Source: Chloroflexota bacterium
Lineage (GTDB): Bacteria; Chloroflexota; Chloroflexia; Chloroflexales; Roseiflexaceae
Length of the DNA stretch: 64,000 nt
Reading direction: 5' to 3'
Assembly: GCA_013388755.1 (NCBI GenBank)
Contig: JACAEQ010000057.1
Location: 17,142-81,141 of the forward strand
Below are positions 18,603 through 27,674 of this stretch, in pieces. The notes below the pieces were generated by a model. That model did no database searches. It was not told the DNA's origin and worked only from the letters and a program-made list of their open reading frames with translations. Position numbers and translations under genes: made by a program. Position 1 is the first letter of the stretch. The number at the start of each line of letters is the position of its first letter.

Positions 18603-18762
18603 GAGCCTGTCCGATGAACGGATGGTGTGGATGTCATTGCGAGCGAAGCGACGCAATCTCCGTATCAAACGCCGAGATGGCTTCAGCCACGTGTCGCTCG
18701 CTGCAGACTATTGCTCGCGCTCCGCGCAATGACAGGAGGCGTATTGTTTTTCGGATAGGCTC
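18603..18762. mobile_element. complete family A MITE with IS5/IS1031-like ends and TTA target duplication
   Basis: 160-bp element bounded by GAGCCTGTCCGA and TCGGATAGGCTC (11 of 12 bases complementary). It is flanked on both sides by TTA. IS5-family elements of the IS1031 group have GAGCCT-like ends and duplicate a TNA target, so mobilisation by such a transposase is likely. Inside, TGTCATTGCG and CGCAATGACA form an inner inverted repeat. It is non-coding, and no transposase of this type is in the window. Confidence 0.8.
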
Positions 18763-18930
18763 TTACTCGCTTCCTGATGAGCCGGCTGCGCATCGCCCGG
18801 GCGATCATTACAGAGCGATACGGTCATGACGGAAGGGGCGGTAGCCCCTGGCGGCGCAGCCGCCGTATGCGGCACTGCTCTGACAGCACGTATAATACCA
18901 CGCCACGATCGTATTGTTGGCGACATTGCA
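18763..18930. other. intergenic region with a possible promoter
   Basis: GC-rich spacer to the right of the MITE. TATAAT at 18891-18896 is a good -10 box with only a poor -35 upstream. A weak 92-codon frame starting at 18826 has unremarkable composition and is not called. Confidence 0.35.
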
Positions 18931-18937
18931 GGGAGGT

Positions 18938-19067
18938 GTGACGGAACGTGCTGCCGAACGGCGCTTCCGGCAAGCATTCGGCACGGCGCCAACCGGCGCG
19001 CTGACCACCAGTGCGCGCCATCAGGCCTGCCGGACAATTCGTCACACGCGGAAGAGGTATCAAGCGC
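18938..19067 (+). pseudogene. possible remnant of a galactokinase N-terminus
   Basis: A GTG codon directly after GGGAGG opens a 55-codon frame. Its first 20 or so residues (ERRFRQAFGTAPTGALTTSA) resemble the start of galactokinases, where a short FG.P segment leads to the APGRVNLIGEHTDY motif. That motif is absent and the frame runs out of phase into pdeM. The ribosome-site spacing is too short. It may be a decayed 5' fragment or chance; the call is tentative. Confidence 0.25.
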
Positions 19068-19763
19068 ATGCGAGCAGAAACGGTTGCTGCTGATGACGGC
19101 CTGACGCTGGCCGGCGAAGAGCTGCGCCTGTTGCCGGAGCGGGCGCTCTTCTGGACGCGCACCGCCACACTGATCATCGCCGATCCACACCTGGGCAAAG
19201 CGGCTGCATTTCGCACCGCGTCAATCGCCGTACCGGAGGGGACGGCTGATGATGACCTGGAACGCCTCAGCCGGGCGATCACACGGTGCGCTGCGCGACG
19301 GCTGGTGATCCTGGGTGATTTGCTGCATGCCCGCAACGGTTGCACGGCAGCGACACTTGCCGCCGTGACCGGATGGCGCCAGCGTCACCCCGATCTGGAA
19401 CTGGTTCTGGTACGCGGCAACCACGATGCTCATGCCGGCGACCCGCCCGATGCGTGGCGCATCACCTGCGTCAATGATCCATGGCACGCGCTGCCCTTTG
19501 TCATGCGGCATGTGCCCGGCACCAGTGCAGAAGGATACGTACTCGCAGGGCACCTGCATCCGGCAGTGCGCCTGTCCGGCGCAGGGCGACAGCGTGTCAC
19601 GCTCCCCTGTTTCTGGTTTGGCCCGCGTGCCGGGGTGTTACCAGCGTTCGGCGGTTTCACCGGTACAGCGATCATCACTCCTGCGCCGGGCGACCAGGTA
19701 TTTGTGATCACCGGTGATGAGGTGATCACCGTTCCAGTAACCCGCCCAACGTCGGGCGCGTGA
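19068..19763 (+). CDS. PdeM-like metallophosphoesterase
   Basis: 231-residue calcineurin-like phosphoesterase of the COG1407/PdeM type. Metal-binding motifs appear in order: ADPHLGK, LGDLLHAR, RGNHDA and GHLHP. Homologues often neighbour an Lhr helicase and a DNA ligase in a repair cluster, but none is present here, so that role is unsupported locally. The ATG at 19068 has GAAGAGGT upstream. Its 3' end overlaps the convergent oxidase gene by 38 bp. Confidence 0.8.
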   Translation: MRAETVAADDGLTLAGEELRLLPERALFWTRTATLIIADPHLGKAAAFRTASIAVPEGTADDDLERLSRAITRCAARRLVILGDLLHARNGCTAATLAAVTGWRQRHPDLELVLVRGNHDAHAGDPPDAWRITCVNDPWHALPFVMRHVPGTSAEGYVLAGHLHPAVRLSGAGRQRVTLPCFWFGPRAGVLPAFGGFTGTAIITPAPGDQVFVITGDEVITVPVTRPTSGA

Positions 19764-20970
19764 CGCGAAACGGCGCCAGTTCGGCAGGAGTCGTCCGGTT
19801 GAGCGCGGCTTCCGCCAGCAACTGGCCGAAACGCATGCCAAACGGCATGCCATGGCCGCAAAATCCACCCGCAACCCACACTCCCGGCAGCCCTGGAGCG
19901 GCATCGGCTACCGGTACATAATCGTTGGTAAACGCCATCAACCCGGCCCAGCGTCGCGTCACGTTGAGGCCGGTCAGGTGTGGGAAGAGGCGCGGCAACA
20001 CCTGTTCGATCGCCGCCAGCACATCTGGCGTCGGCACCGTCTCGGTCACACCGACATCGCGCCCCGGCGCTACGGCGCGACAGCCACCGATGACGATTGA
20101 GCCGTCGAGCGTCTGGTGCCAGTATTCCCCGGTGGGTGTAACCGCTGCACCGATACCGAGTGGAAAAATCTGCGGGATCGGCGCGTATGAGAGCGCCTGG
20201 CCACGCACCGGCGTGATGACGCCGGCCAGTTCCGGAACCAGATCACGCGTCCAGGCATTGACGGTAACAACGGCCGCGCCGGCGTTTACATTCCCCTGGC
20301 TGGTGATGAGGCGCACCGTGCCGCTGTGTGGTTCCAGGCGCTGCACCCGCGCGATGGCGATGCGTGCGCCATGGCGCTGCGCCGCCGCCATTAACCCGTA
20401 TACCAGGCGGGCGGAGTGGAGCAGCGCATCTTCCGCGCCATAGAGCGCGCCAGTAATCTCAGGACCGGGCGGCGTCCGGATCAACTCCGCTGTTTGCCGG
20501 CGATCCAGCATCTCGGTGGCAAAGCCATCGGCGTTCATCTCGGCGACATGGCGCTGCAGCGCGGCGTACTGCTCCTCGCCGATTGCCAGGCTCAGGTGCC
20601 CCGGCTCCCGGTAATCGCACTCGATGCGCTCCTCGTGGAGCACCTGGCGTAACAGAGCGCGGCTGTCGAACGTGACCTGCATGATCGCGCGTGCATTGTC
20701 GCGCCCGAGACGGGTGATGGCATCGGCGTACCCCTCGGCGGTGCCAACCACGTGGAAGCCACCGTTCCGACCCGTTGCACCATATGCCGGCGCCATCTGT
20801 TCAATCAGCAACGGCGCCGCGCCGGCGCGCGCCAGGAAATAGGCCGCCGCCGCGCCGAAGAAGCCGCCGCCGATAACGGCGACGTTTGCAGCCGGCGGTA
20901 GATCGTCGGGACGGATCGGCGATGCCGCCGTTGCCTGCCAGTATGACTGCGAGTCGTTGACGTTGCTCAT
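19726..20970 (-). CDS. FAD-dependent amino acid/amine oxidase (DAO family)
   Basis: 414-residue flavoprotein. The N-terminal Rossmann motif is VIGGGFFGAAAAYFLA (about 31-46), followed by TGRNGGF. A C-terminal FAD-contact segment reads GVWVAGGFCGHGMPFG. It resembles gamma-glutamylputrescine oxidase and related D-amino-acid-oxidase-fold enzymes; the substrate cannot be assigned. The ATG at 20970 has GGAG upstream. It overlaps pdeM tail to tail and starts 16 bp from the bcp stop, so the two minus-strand genes may be cotranscribed. Confidence 0.8.
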   Translation of the reverse strand: MSNVNDSQSYWQATAASPIRPDDLPPAANVAVIGGGFFGAAAAYFLARAGAAPLLIEQMAPAYGATGRNGGFHVVGTAEGYADAITRLGRDNARAIMQVTFDSRALLRQVLHEERIECDYREPGHLSLAIGEEQYAALQRHVAEMNADGFATEMLDRRQTAELIRTPPGPEITGALYGAEDALLHSARLVYGLMAAAQRHGARIAIARVQRLEPHSGTVRLITSQGNVNAGAAVVTVNAWTRDLVPELAGVITPVRGQALSYAPIPQIFPLGIGAAVTPTGEYWHQTLDGSIVIGGCRAVAPGRDVGVTETVPTPDVLAAIEQVLPRLFPHLTGLNVTRRWAGLMAFTNDYVPVADAAPGLPGVWVAGGFCGHGMPFGMRFGQLLAEAALNRTTPAELAPFRVTRPTLGGLLER

Positions 20971-20986
20971 GGACGCTCCGCTTACC

Positions 20987-21454
20987 TTATCCCAACGCCG
21001 CCACCGCCCGTTGCACACTCTCCTCGGGCTTGACTTTTACTGCCGCCTCGATGATTACGCCATGCTCGTCGATCACAAAGTGGCTTCGCTCGATACCCAT
21101 GTACTTCTTGCCCATCATTGATTTCTGTACCCACACGCCATAGGCCGTAGCGATGGCGTGATCCTCGTCAACCAGCAGTGTGAAGGGCAGATTGTACTTC
21201 GTCTTGAACTTCACATGGGATTTGACGCTGTCAGGGCTGACACCCAGCACAACTGCGTTCTTCTCCTCGATCTGGGGGTAGGCATCGCGGAAGCCACACG
21301 ACTGTGTGGTGCACCCTGGTGTATCGTCCTTCGGATAGAAGTACAGGACCACCCGTTTACCGCGAAAATCAGAAAGCTTCACCGTTGCGCCGGTCTCGGT
21401 CGTCGCGGTAAACTCCGGCGCGATGTCGCCGGCCTTGAGTTTGTGATCAGTCAT
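20987..21454 (-). CDS. bcp: thioredoxin-dependent peroxiredoxin (Bcp/PrxQ)
   Basis: 155-residue peroxiredoxin that reduces H2O2 and organic peroxides in the cytoplasm. The motif PGCTTQSCGFRD holds the peroxidatic Cys and a resolving Cys five residues later, the atypical two-Cys PrxQ arrangement. The length is standard. The ATG at 21454 has GGAG upstream; the 12-codon extension to 21490 is less likely. Confidence 0.92.
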   Translation of the reverse strand: MTDHKLKAGDIAPEFTATTETGATVKLSDFRGKRVVLYFYPKDDTPGCTTQSCGFRDAYPQIEEKNAVVLGVSPDSVKSHVKFKTKYNLPFTLLVDEDHAIATAYGVWVQKSMMGKKYMGIERSHFVIDEHGVIIEAAVKVKPEESVQRAVAALG

Positions 21455-21731
21455 GGGAACAACTCCAGTGATTCGTATAGATGCACACACCGTTCAACGC
21501 AGAACGAAGCACGTTGGATGGCCCGGTCTGCACAGACGACCCATGCACGATCGCACCGGGTCAGTACCAGGTCACGTCATAGGCGGTGGTCGACAAGCGA
21601 TAGGGTCGTGGCTGCCGCAAACCTCATATCGTTTGCCCATGGCCTGTGCTGAAAGCGCACGAGAGCAACGTGCAACAACCTTGCGCCCTGACGGGGCACG
21701 CGGAGAACAGGCACAGCGGCCCATCCGCGGA

Positions 21732-22808
21732 TCACGGTTTCTGCTGACCGCTGCGGGTTGCTCGTTGCAGAATATCGCGCAATGTTTCATACAGCGGGCT
21801 TGCGCGCAACTGAATATCGGTTGCCTCATTGCGGTACACACGGTCTGCTAGTTCACGGCCCTGTCGCGCCAGGTTGGCCCGGCCCTGCACACTGTCGCGA
21901 AAGGCGGTGTGTTTGAGCAGCAAGGATGCTTCATTTTGCGGGCGCAGCCGGCCGGTGTACAGCGCGTGCGGCGCGCGCACCGGGAGGTTCAGCGCGTCGC
22001 AGCGCTCAAGCAACGCCTGGTTGCGTTCATTGCGATATGTCAGATCCGGCAACGTGCGTCCATGGTAGAGATCGCGATAGTAGCTGGGCGGGTAGCGCCC
22101 GATCCGCGCCAGCATCTCGTTAATCCGGCTACGATGACGCTCATCCGGGATCAGCAGGTGATCCCAGACGACGAAATCAGCGCCAGCGTCGGCCACGGCA
22201 TGCAACGTCGTATTGATCAGCAGGTCGGTGTCGTTCACATATGGTAGCAGCGGAACGATTGCCACGCCGACGGGAATACCGGCGCGCTTCAGCGCAGCGA
22301 TCGCATCCAGACGCAGCGCCGGCGCCGGCGCCCGGTCCTCGAGTTTCTCGGCCAGGTGCGGGTCGGTCGTCAGCAAGGTGAACATGACCATGGCCAGGCT
22401 GGCGCTATGCAAGCGCTCCAGCGTCGCAAGATCCTCCAGTACGACCGGGCTCTTGGTGAGAATCAATACTGGCTGGCCGCGTTCAGCGAAGGCACGCAAT
22501 ACCTGGCGCGTCAGACGATAGCTCTGCTCGGCCGGTTGATACGGGTCGGTGAAGGCCGTGATGCCTACCAGATCGCCGCGATCAAGGCCGCCAAGCTCAT
22601 CTGTGACACGTTCCGGCAGATCGACAGGTACGCGCACCACTTCGTTCAGCGGGCGTAACCGTACCGCCCATCCATCACAGTACGGGCAACCAAACTCACA
22701 GCCGTCGTAGATCGCCATGGTGTACGACGACAGGAAGTATTCGTTGATGGAGGGCCGCCGTGGGCCGATAGCCGGTCCGGCAAGCTGGTCTTCGACATAG
22801 TATGCCAT
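21732..22808 (-). CDS. radical SAM protein of the SplB-like family
   Basis: 358-residue protein with the radical SAM motif CEFGCPYC (Cys37, Cys41, Cys44; C-x3-C-x2-C) and a TIM-barrel pattern (GITAFTDPYQPAE, LILTKSPVV). It belongs with spore-photoproduct-lyase-like proteins found in many non-sporulating bacteria. The substrate is unknown and no DNA-repair neighbour clarifies it. It lies 29 bp from the next minus-strand gene, suggesting an operon with the inositol-phosphatase gene. Confidence 0.8.
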   Translation of the reverse strand: MAYYVEDQLAGPAIGPRRPSINEYFLSSYTMAIYDGCEFGCPYCDGWAVRLRPLNEVVRVPVDLPERVTDELGGLDRGDLVGITAFTDPYQPAEQSYRLTRQVLRAFAERGQPVLILTKSPVVLEDLATLERLHSASLAMVMFTLLTTDPHLAEKLEDRAPAPALRLDAIAALKRAGIPVGVAIVPLLPYVNDTDLLINTTLHAVADAGADFVVWDHLLIPDERHRSRINEMLARIGRYPPSYYRDLYHGRTLPDLTYRNERNQALLERCDALNLPVRAPHALYTGRLRPQNEASLLLKHTAFRDSVQGRANLARQGRELADRVYRNEATDIQLRASPLYETLRDILQRATRSGQQKP

Positions 22809-22837
22809 AGAAAATGTGCGGTGCTGATCTGTTCTTC

Positions 22838-23602
22838 CTATGGTGCAGCGAGCGCTGCGATCAACTCGTTGTGAATGTGACCGTTTGATGCAATCAGCCG
22901 GTCGTTCCAGGGATCCCAGGCGTTACCGTGCCAGTCGGAAAGACGACCGCCCGCCTCCTGGATCAGCAATGCCCCGGCTGCACTGTCCCACGGCTTGAGG
23001 CGTAGCTCCCAGTGCGCATCAAGTCTTCCCGCAGCAACGTATGCCAGGTCGAGCGCTGCAGCACCGGCGCGCCGGACGCCCTGGGTGCGCGCCTGCACGC
23101 GATCGAACTGTGCCGCGTTGTTCTCGGTTGACGCTGCGTAGTCGTAGGGAAAACCGGTTGAGACCAGTGATGCGGCCAGGCTTGGCGTGGCCGAGACATG
23201 CAGCCGACGGTTGTTGCACCATGCTCCGGAATCGCGTTCGGCGACAAACAGTTCATCGCGCAATGGATCAAAAACGATGCCGAGTCGTAATGCCCCCTGC
23301 TCAAGCAGCGCGATAGATACTGCGAAGAACGGGAAGGCATGTGCATAGTTGTTGGTTCCATCAAGCGGATCAATAACCCAGAGGAATGGCGAATCCTGTT
23401 CGATGCCACTGCCTTCCTCTGCAACAATCGCGTGATCTGGAAACGCGCGGCTGATGGCGGTAACGATCAGACTCTCGCTCGCGCGGTCCATCTCGGTGAC
23501 AACTTCGTACGCGCTCTTCAGTTCGAGTGTGTGGCGCCGTTCGAATCCATCGAGCAGCAACGCGCCAGCGCGGCGGGCGATCTCAGTAGCAACGCGTAGC
23601 AT
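22838..23602 (-). CDS. inositol monophosphatase family protein
   Basis: 254-residue Mg-dependent sugar phosphatase of the SuhB/IMPase fold. Metal-binding motifs are EEGSG, DPLDGTNNYAH and WDSAAGALL. Possible substrates are inositol-1-phosphate, fructose-1,6-bisphosphate or 3'-phosphoadenosine phosphate; sequence alone does not decide. It is the first gene of a two-gene minus-strand unit with the radical SAM gene. Confidence 0.88.
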   Translation of the reverse strand: MLRVATEIARRAGALLLDGFERRHTLELKSAYEVVTEMDRASESLIVTAISRAFPDHAIVAEEGSGIEQDSPFLWVIDPLDGTNNYAHAFPFFAVSIALLEQGALRLGIVFDPLRDELFVAERDSGAWCNNRRLHVSATPSLAASLVSTGFPYDYAASTENNAAQFDRVQARTQGVRRAGAAALDLAYVAAGRLDAHWELRLKPWDSAAGALLIQEAGGRLSDWHGNAWDPWNDRLIASNGHIHNELIAALAAP

Positions 23603-23690
23603 GAATCTCCTGAAGGGTGCGGTCCTGCCGGCTGATGCGCCCGGATGTGATGCAAACGGAACTCGGGCGACCCGCCGGGCGTCTTTTCAT

Positions 23691-23727
23691 GTACAATGGG
23701 GTTCGCGGCGACCCGCCGCCATTGTAC
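23691..23727 (+). promoter_or_regulatory. inverted repeat over the -10 box of the lipoprotein gene
   Basis: GTACAATGG (23691-23699) and CCATTGTAC (23719-23727) are perfectly complementary. The left arm contains TACAAT, a likely -10 box. The right arm ends just before the AGGGAG ribosome site. It could be an operator or an mRNA leader hairpin. Confidence 0.4.
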
Positions 23728-23740
23728 CAGGGAGTAACCG

Positions 23741-24220
23741 ATGCGCAAGCTCATAGTGATCGTTGTCATGCTCGCGGCGCTCCTGACCGCCTGTGGTCGG
23801 GCGCCGACCGTTGAGCGCGTGACGCCGACGGCAGCCGAAGCGCCAACCGTGATTGTGGTTGAAATGCCTACAGCAACACCTGCCAGCGCCTATCCGGGGC
23901 CAGGCGCCTATCCAGAGCCCGGCTCCGGCCAGGCGACGCCAGAAGCGACCAGCGCGATCAACGAGGCCACGATGCGTGCCATGGGTGAACTGGCGCGCCA
24001 GAAGCTGGCGGAAGAACTGGCGATCAGCGCCGACCAGATCATTATCGTTGGGGCGGACCCGGTGTACTGGAGCGATGCCAGCCTGGGTTGCCCTCAACCC
24101 GACACCATGTACCCGCAGGTCATAACGCCGGGGTACCGCGTGTCACTGGCTCATGATGGCAAGGTCTATACCTATCATACCGATACGACGCAAATGGTCG
24201 TGCGCTGCGATCAGCGCTAA
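23741..24220 (+). CDS. hypothetical lipoprotein
   Basis: 159 residues with lipobox LLTAC (Cys18) and a long Pro/Thr/Ala linker. A compact C-terminal domain (about 90-155) begins IIIVGADPVYWSDASLGCP and ends in a Cys-containing tail. This domain is recurrent in secreted Chloroflexota proteins, but its function is not known to me. AGGGAG precedes the ATG. It is monocistronic, followed by a family C repeat. Confidence 0.75.
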   Translation: MRKLIVIVVMLAALLTACGRAPTVERVTPTAAEAPTVIVVEMPTATPASAYPGPGAYPEPGSGQATPEATSAINEATMRAMGELARQKLAEELAISADQIIIVGADPVYWSDASLGCPQPDTMYPQVITPGYRVSLAHDGKVYTYHTDTTQMVVRCDQR

Positions 24221-24298
24221 CGCTTCGCCATACATTCGGCTGACGGGAGCCGGCGCATGGGCCAGCAACGCGATCATCTATTGCTCGTATGCGCCTCA

Positions 24299-24414
24299 TA
24301 TCAGGTAGCATGCGATCGTACCGGATGACCGCACCCTGAGCAGCCGTGCAGCGGCGTTGCGCAGGGGTGCATGCCGTCGCTCCTGAGCGGTGTCTGTCTG
24401 CATGCAACCGGATA
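24299..24414. repeat. family C inverted-repeat element
   Basis: 116-bp element with ends TATCAGGTAGCATGC and GCATGCAACCGGATA (13 of 15 complementary). The core GATGACCGCACCCTGAG followed by CAGCGGCGT is shared with copies at 15.4 and 59.0 kb. Its right end touches the stop codon of the NYN nuclease gene. No coding capacity is seen. Confidence 0.75.
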
Positions 24415-24894
24415 TCAGGCCTCGCCAAACAGGCGCAGCCACTCCTCCACCTCGGCCGGGTTGGGCGGCCGGTCGGGCTTTTCAGGATTCGCATCCACGG
24501 GCTGGCGAGCCGGGCCTGCCGGCGCCAGCAGCGTTCGGGCGAACTCGCGTGAGTCGAGCACCTGAACACCGCGTTCGGCTGCTGCGCGCGCTACCTGCCG
24601 GTCGGCGGTGACGACTGTCCACTCGCGTGGCCGTTGAAGCGCCGCAATACGCCGGATAAGATAGGCATCGGCATCCTGCGGCGAGTGTGCAAAGTGGCAT
24701 GTCACTCCATAGCCGTTGAGGTGCTGCGGATGGCCGTACACGCCGCGATCGAAGACAACGACGATCTGACGGCCACGGCGCGCTGTCGCATAGCGCCGTA
24801 GCAGCATCACCAGCTGCGCCTCGTCGTCGTTGTCGGCCAGGTCAAGGCCAGGCAACTGTGCAATCAGGTTGTGACCGTCAACCAGGAGCGGCAT
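24415..24894 (-). CDS. YacP-like NYN/PIN-domain RNase
   Basis: 159-residue protein matching the NYN (DUF901/YacP) nuclease family. Acidic motifs are LLVDGHNLI near the N-terminus, VVFDRG, DADAYLI and VTADRQVA. The Bacillus homologue Rae1/YacP is a ribosome-associated endoribonuclease. The short Pro-rich insert before the C-terminus is variable. The start at 24894 follows no strong ribosome site. It stands alone on the minus strand. Confidence 0.8.
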   Translation of the reverse strand: MPLLVDGHNLIAQLPGLDLADNDDEAQLVMLLRRYATARRGRQIVVVFDRGVYGHPQHLNGYGVTCHFAHSPQDADAYLIRRIAALQRPREWTVVTADRQVARAAAERGVQVLDSREFARTLLAPAGPARQPVDANPEKPDRPPNPAEVEEWLRLFGEA

Positions 24895-25042
24895 TCGTAC
24901 GCCTCATTCTGGCCTCGCTGCATCACGGCACCCTTCATCGTTACGTACAGCGCGCAACCACCGGATCTTCGGGAGCGTCCTACCCATAGCAGGGTGTGGT
25001 ACGCCGGCCATGGTGTTCACCACCTTGATCCTGGAGGGTGCG

Positions 25043-26059
25043 ATGTCAAACCACGACATTGAGCAGCAGGTTGCGGAACATGCACCGGCACTATCCGCTG
25101 AACAGCCGCCATCGTCGCGCCTGCCCGACGAACCCTTCTACCGCCCGCCTGCGGCAACGCAGCGCGACGGTGCGCTCACCGTTGGCGTTGTGCTGCTGCT
25201 TGTGGGACTGGCCTGGATGCTCCTGACCATCGCGCGTGTTGTGCCACTGGCGTCGGTCGGCGAATCAACCCTGGCTGACCGGATGATCGCTGGCAACCTG
25301 ATCGAAATTGATGCAGGCAGTGCCGATGTATCTATTGTACGCTGGGATCAGCCGGAGTTTCGTGTCACGGCATACCAGCGCGGCTGGTCCACAGGCGATG
25401 CGGCCATCTCGATCCGCTCAGACGGCGACACGATACGCGTCAGTCATCGCGCAAACTGTTTTCTCTTTTGCGGCAGCCTGCGGTATCAGATCGCAGCTCC
25501 TGCTGCGGGATCGGCACATATTACGTCACTCAGCGGCGACATCCGCGCTGTGTCGATCGACGGTGGCCTCACTGCGCGCACGACGAGTGGTGATGTACGC
25601 CTCAAAGACACTGGCGGTCTGCTCTCGGTCGAAACCGTCAGCGGCGACGTGAGCATGCGCTCCGGGCGCGTTGCAGAGGCGCACGTCGCAACCACCAGTG
25701 GTGCCATCGAACTGCATGGCGTGTACGGTATGCTGGTGGCAAAGAGTACGTCCGGCGACATTGTCGTGCAGCAGGCGGCGGGTGGGCCGATAACACTTGC
25801 GACCGTGAGCGGAACAATTGACTACGATGGTGACCTGCGCGGGAGTCTGAGCGCTTCCACCATTTCGGGCGATATCAGGCTGCAACTGCCGGAGTATCCT
25901 GGTTTGCGCGTGCATGCCAGCACGGTGAGCGGCACGATTGAGACGCCGGCAGGGCGCGATGGCGCAATACGGAATGAGTGGCGCGCCACGATCGGCGACG
26001 GCGCGAACGATCTGAGCGTCACCACAACCAGCGGCGACATTACTATCGAGTTACGTTAA
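25043..26059 (+). CDS. DUF4097-type beta-repeat membrane protein
   Basis: 338 residues. A cytoplasmic Pro-rich N-terminus (1-43) and one transmembrane helix (about 44-64) precede a large beta-solenoid-like domain. Its repeats have the form TxSGDI or TVSG-x-I (SLSGDIR, TTSGDVR, TVSGDVS, TTSGAIE). This is the DUF4097/LiaG-like pattern and its role is unknown. The ATG at 25043 has GGAGGG at good spacing; the upstream frame start at 25010 is rejected. Confidence 0.8.
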   Translation: MSNHDIEQQVAEHAPALSAEQPPSSRLPDEPFYRPPAATQRDGALTVGVVLLLVGLAWMLLTIARVVPLASVGESTLADRMIAGNLIEIDAGSADVSIVRWDQPEFRVTAYQRGWSTGDAAISIRSDGDTIRVSHRANCFLFCGSLRYQIAAPAAGSAHITSLSGDIRAVSIDGGLTARTTSGDVRLKDTGGLLSVETVSGDVSMRSGRVAEAHVATTSGAIELHGVYGMLVAKSTSGDIVVQQAAGGPITLATVSGTIDYDGDLRGSLSASTISGDIRLQLPEYPGLRVHASTVSGTIETPAGRDGAIRNEWRATIGDGANDLSVTTTSGDITIELR

Positions 26060-26159
26060 ACAGAACCCTGAATTTCTTCCAGGAAGGTTGAGCAGGGCAA
26101 TTGATGTGTGGTGACCAACCTTCCCGGAAGACAGACGTGAAGGTACTGAACGCCACGGC

Positions 26160-27491
26160 TCATGGTATCTCGATCTGAACGTCGGCTGCATCGCGCCAGG
26201 GCTGTTCAGCGCCCACCCAGTCGCGGGCACGGGCGCGGAAAGCATAGCCGCCAGGTTCGGGCGGCACGAAGAGCGCTTCGCGTTCAGGCGTCTTCACCTG
26301 CCAGTCGGTCCACTCGCCGTCCGGCAGGCGTCGCATCTGGATATCGAAGGATGCGATGCCGCTGACATCGTCGTGACCGGACCAGCGCACAAGGAGGCCA
26401 CCCTCCGCCTGTGGAGCGACCTCGATTACCCGGGCATCGGGCGGCGCCATGTCGCTGCGTGCCACCCACTTGATCGCGTCAAAGCGAACCACGCGACCAT
26501 CGTCGCCTGTCAGGTCGGAGAGAGTAACCGAACCGCCATTCCCCATATGAAACACGCCGAGCGACACCCACCCGCCGATGGCACTGGCCTGATTGACGAT
26601 CACCTCGGATGTTGCACCGCTATGGGACACCACGTAACGTGCCCGTTCAGTCGGCGTCGGGCCACACGATGGCACGAACGCCAGGATTTCGTAGAACTGT
26701 TCTCCCGGCAGTGCTGGTGTCCAGACGGCCTGATTGGTGCTCTGTTTCGCATCCGGCGTACCATACGTCCACACATGGCGCGAGTCCATACCGCAGGCGG
26801 CATCGTACCAGCGTTCGCCATCCACGACTGTGTATCCCTTGGCGCCATCATCAACGACAATCGCCCCCGGCTCGACTGCCGTGCGATCGCTTGCGGCAGC
26901 CAGCGTTGCCTGCTCACCGGTCGTACCGGGATCGGCGCCCAGCCAGAGGAAGCTCACCTCGACCCAGTCACTATCGGTCATGCCCAGGTCATCCCAGAAC
27001 GCGCCATCCGCGATGTCAATACCGTTAGGATGGCGAATGCGCCGGCCAAATTCATCACGTCCGTTATTGTAGCCATCCAGGCGCGCCGCCTGTGCCATTG
27101 GCACGCCTACGCCCAGATCGCCGTAACGCCGGCTGGGCGACCAGTAGTCGTCATGCGTGTTCCACGGGCCTACGTCCCACACCGGCAGGATCACGCTGCG
27201 ATCGCGATAGGTGATGCGCACCTGAAACTCATAACCGTTGCGGCTTGACAGCACGCTCCAGGAGGGTAAAGCAACGAACCGGTCACGCGGCTGGATGCGG
27301 TGGCCGTTGGCAGTCCGGTGGCCGACCAGCCCCTGGCGCGTGGCAAAGACTCGATACGTAGGAGCGACCGGTGAGGTGGCAACCAGACCTGGTTCAGAGG
27401 AAGGTGGAGAAACTTCTTCGGCATGAGCGACGCTTGCCGATGACCACAGGGCGATCACGACCGCGAGCAACAGGCGTTTGAAATCTGGCAT
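26160..27491 (-). CDS. secreted protein with RlpA-like and golvesin-type domains
   Basis: 443 residues with a signal peptide (MPDFKRLLLAVVIALW, cleavage after AHA). A double-psi beta-barrel-like N-terminal domain contains PVWDVGPWN. A golvesin/Xly-type carbohydrate-binding-like domain lies at about 230-345 (VWTPALPG, ARYVVSH, FHMGNGG, VRFDAIKWV). A C-terminal fibronectin-III-like domain follows. It probably binds cell-wall or extracellular glycan; no catalytic residues are recognised. The longer frame to 27680 overlaps the divergent promoter and is rejected. Confidence 0.72.
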   Translation of the reverse strand: MPDFKRLLLAVVIALWSSASVAHAEEVSPPSSEPGLVATSPVAPTYRVFATRQGLVGHRTANGHRIQPRDRFVALPSWSVLSSRNGYEFQVRITYRDRSVILPVWDVGPWNTHDDYWSPSRRYGDLGVGVPMAQAARLDGYNNGRDEFGRRIRHPNGIDIADGAFWDDLGMTDSDWVEVSFLWLGADPGTTGEQATLAAASDRTAVEPGAIVVDDGAKGYTVVDGERWYDAACGMDSRHVWTYGTPDAKQSTNQAVWTPALPGEQFYEILAFVPSCGPTPTERARYVVSHSGATSEVIVNQASAIGGWVSLGVFHMGNGGSVTLSDLTGDDGRVVRFDAIKWVARSDMAPPDARVIEVAPQAEGGLLVRWSGHDDVSGIASFDIQMRRLPDGEWTDWQVKTPEREALFVPPEPGGYAFRARARDWVGAEQPWRDAADVQIEIP

Positions 27492-27617
27492 ACAATCTCT
27501 GCCGCACGGCGTACAGCAGTGCACCTCTGGCTGACGGCGCCCCACGGCATGTTTGGGAAATATCGGGCGAAATTGTAGTAAAAAACGCGAGATTGTCAAG
27601 CTACCGTTATCAACGTG

Positions 27618-27646
27618 TTGACGTGCGCACCATGTGGCGCGATAAT
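27618..27646 (+). promoter_or_regulatory. sigma70-type promoter of the HD-domain gene
   Basis: TTGACG (27618-27623), a 17-bp spacer and GATAAT (27641-27646). It excludes the in-frame ATG at 27645, which overlaps the -10 box, and supports the start at 27675. Confidence 0.7.
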
Positions 27647-27674
27647 GAGTGTGAGCCTCATCAAGGATGCGCCG

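Noticed and set aside
18826..19104. 92-codon plus-strand frame before pdeM
   Set aside because: It starts ahead of the TATAAT box, has no ribosome site and overlaps pdeM in another frame.
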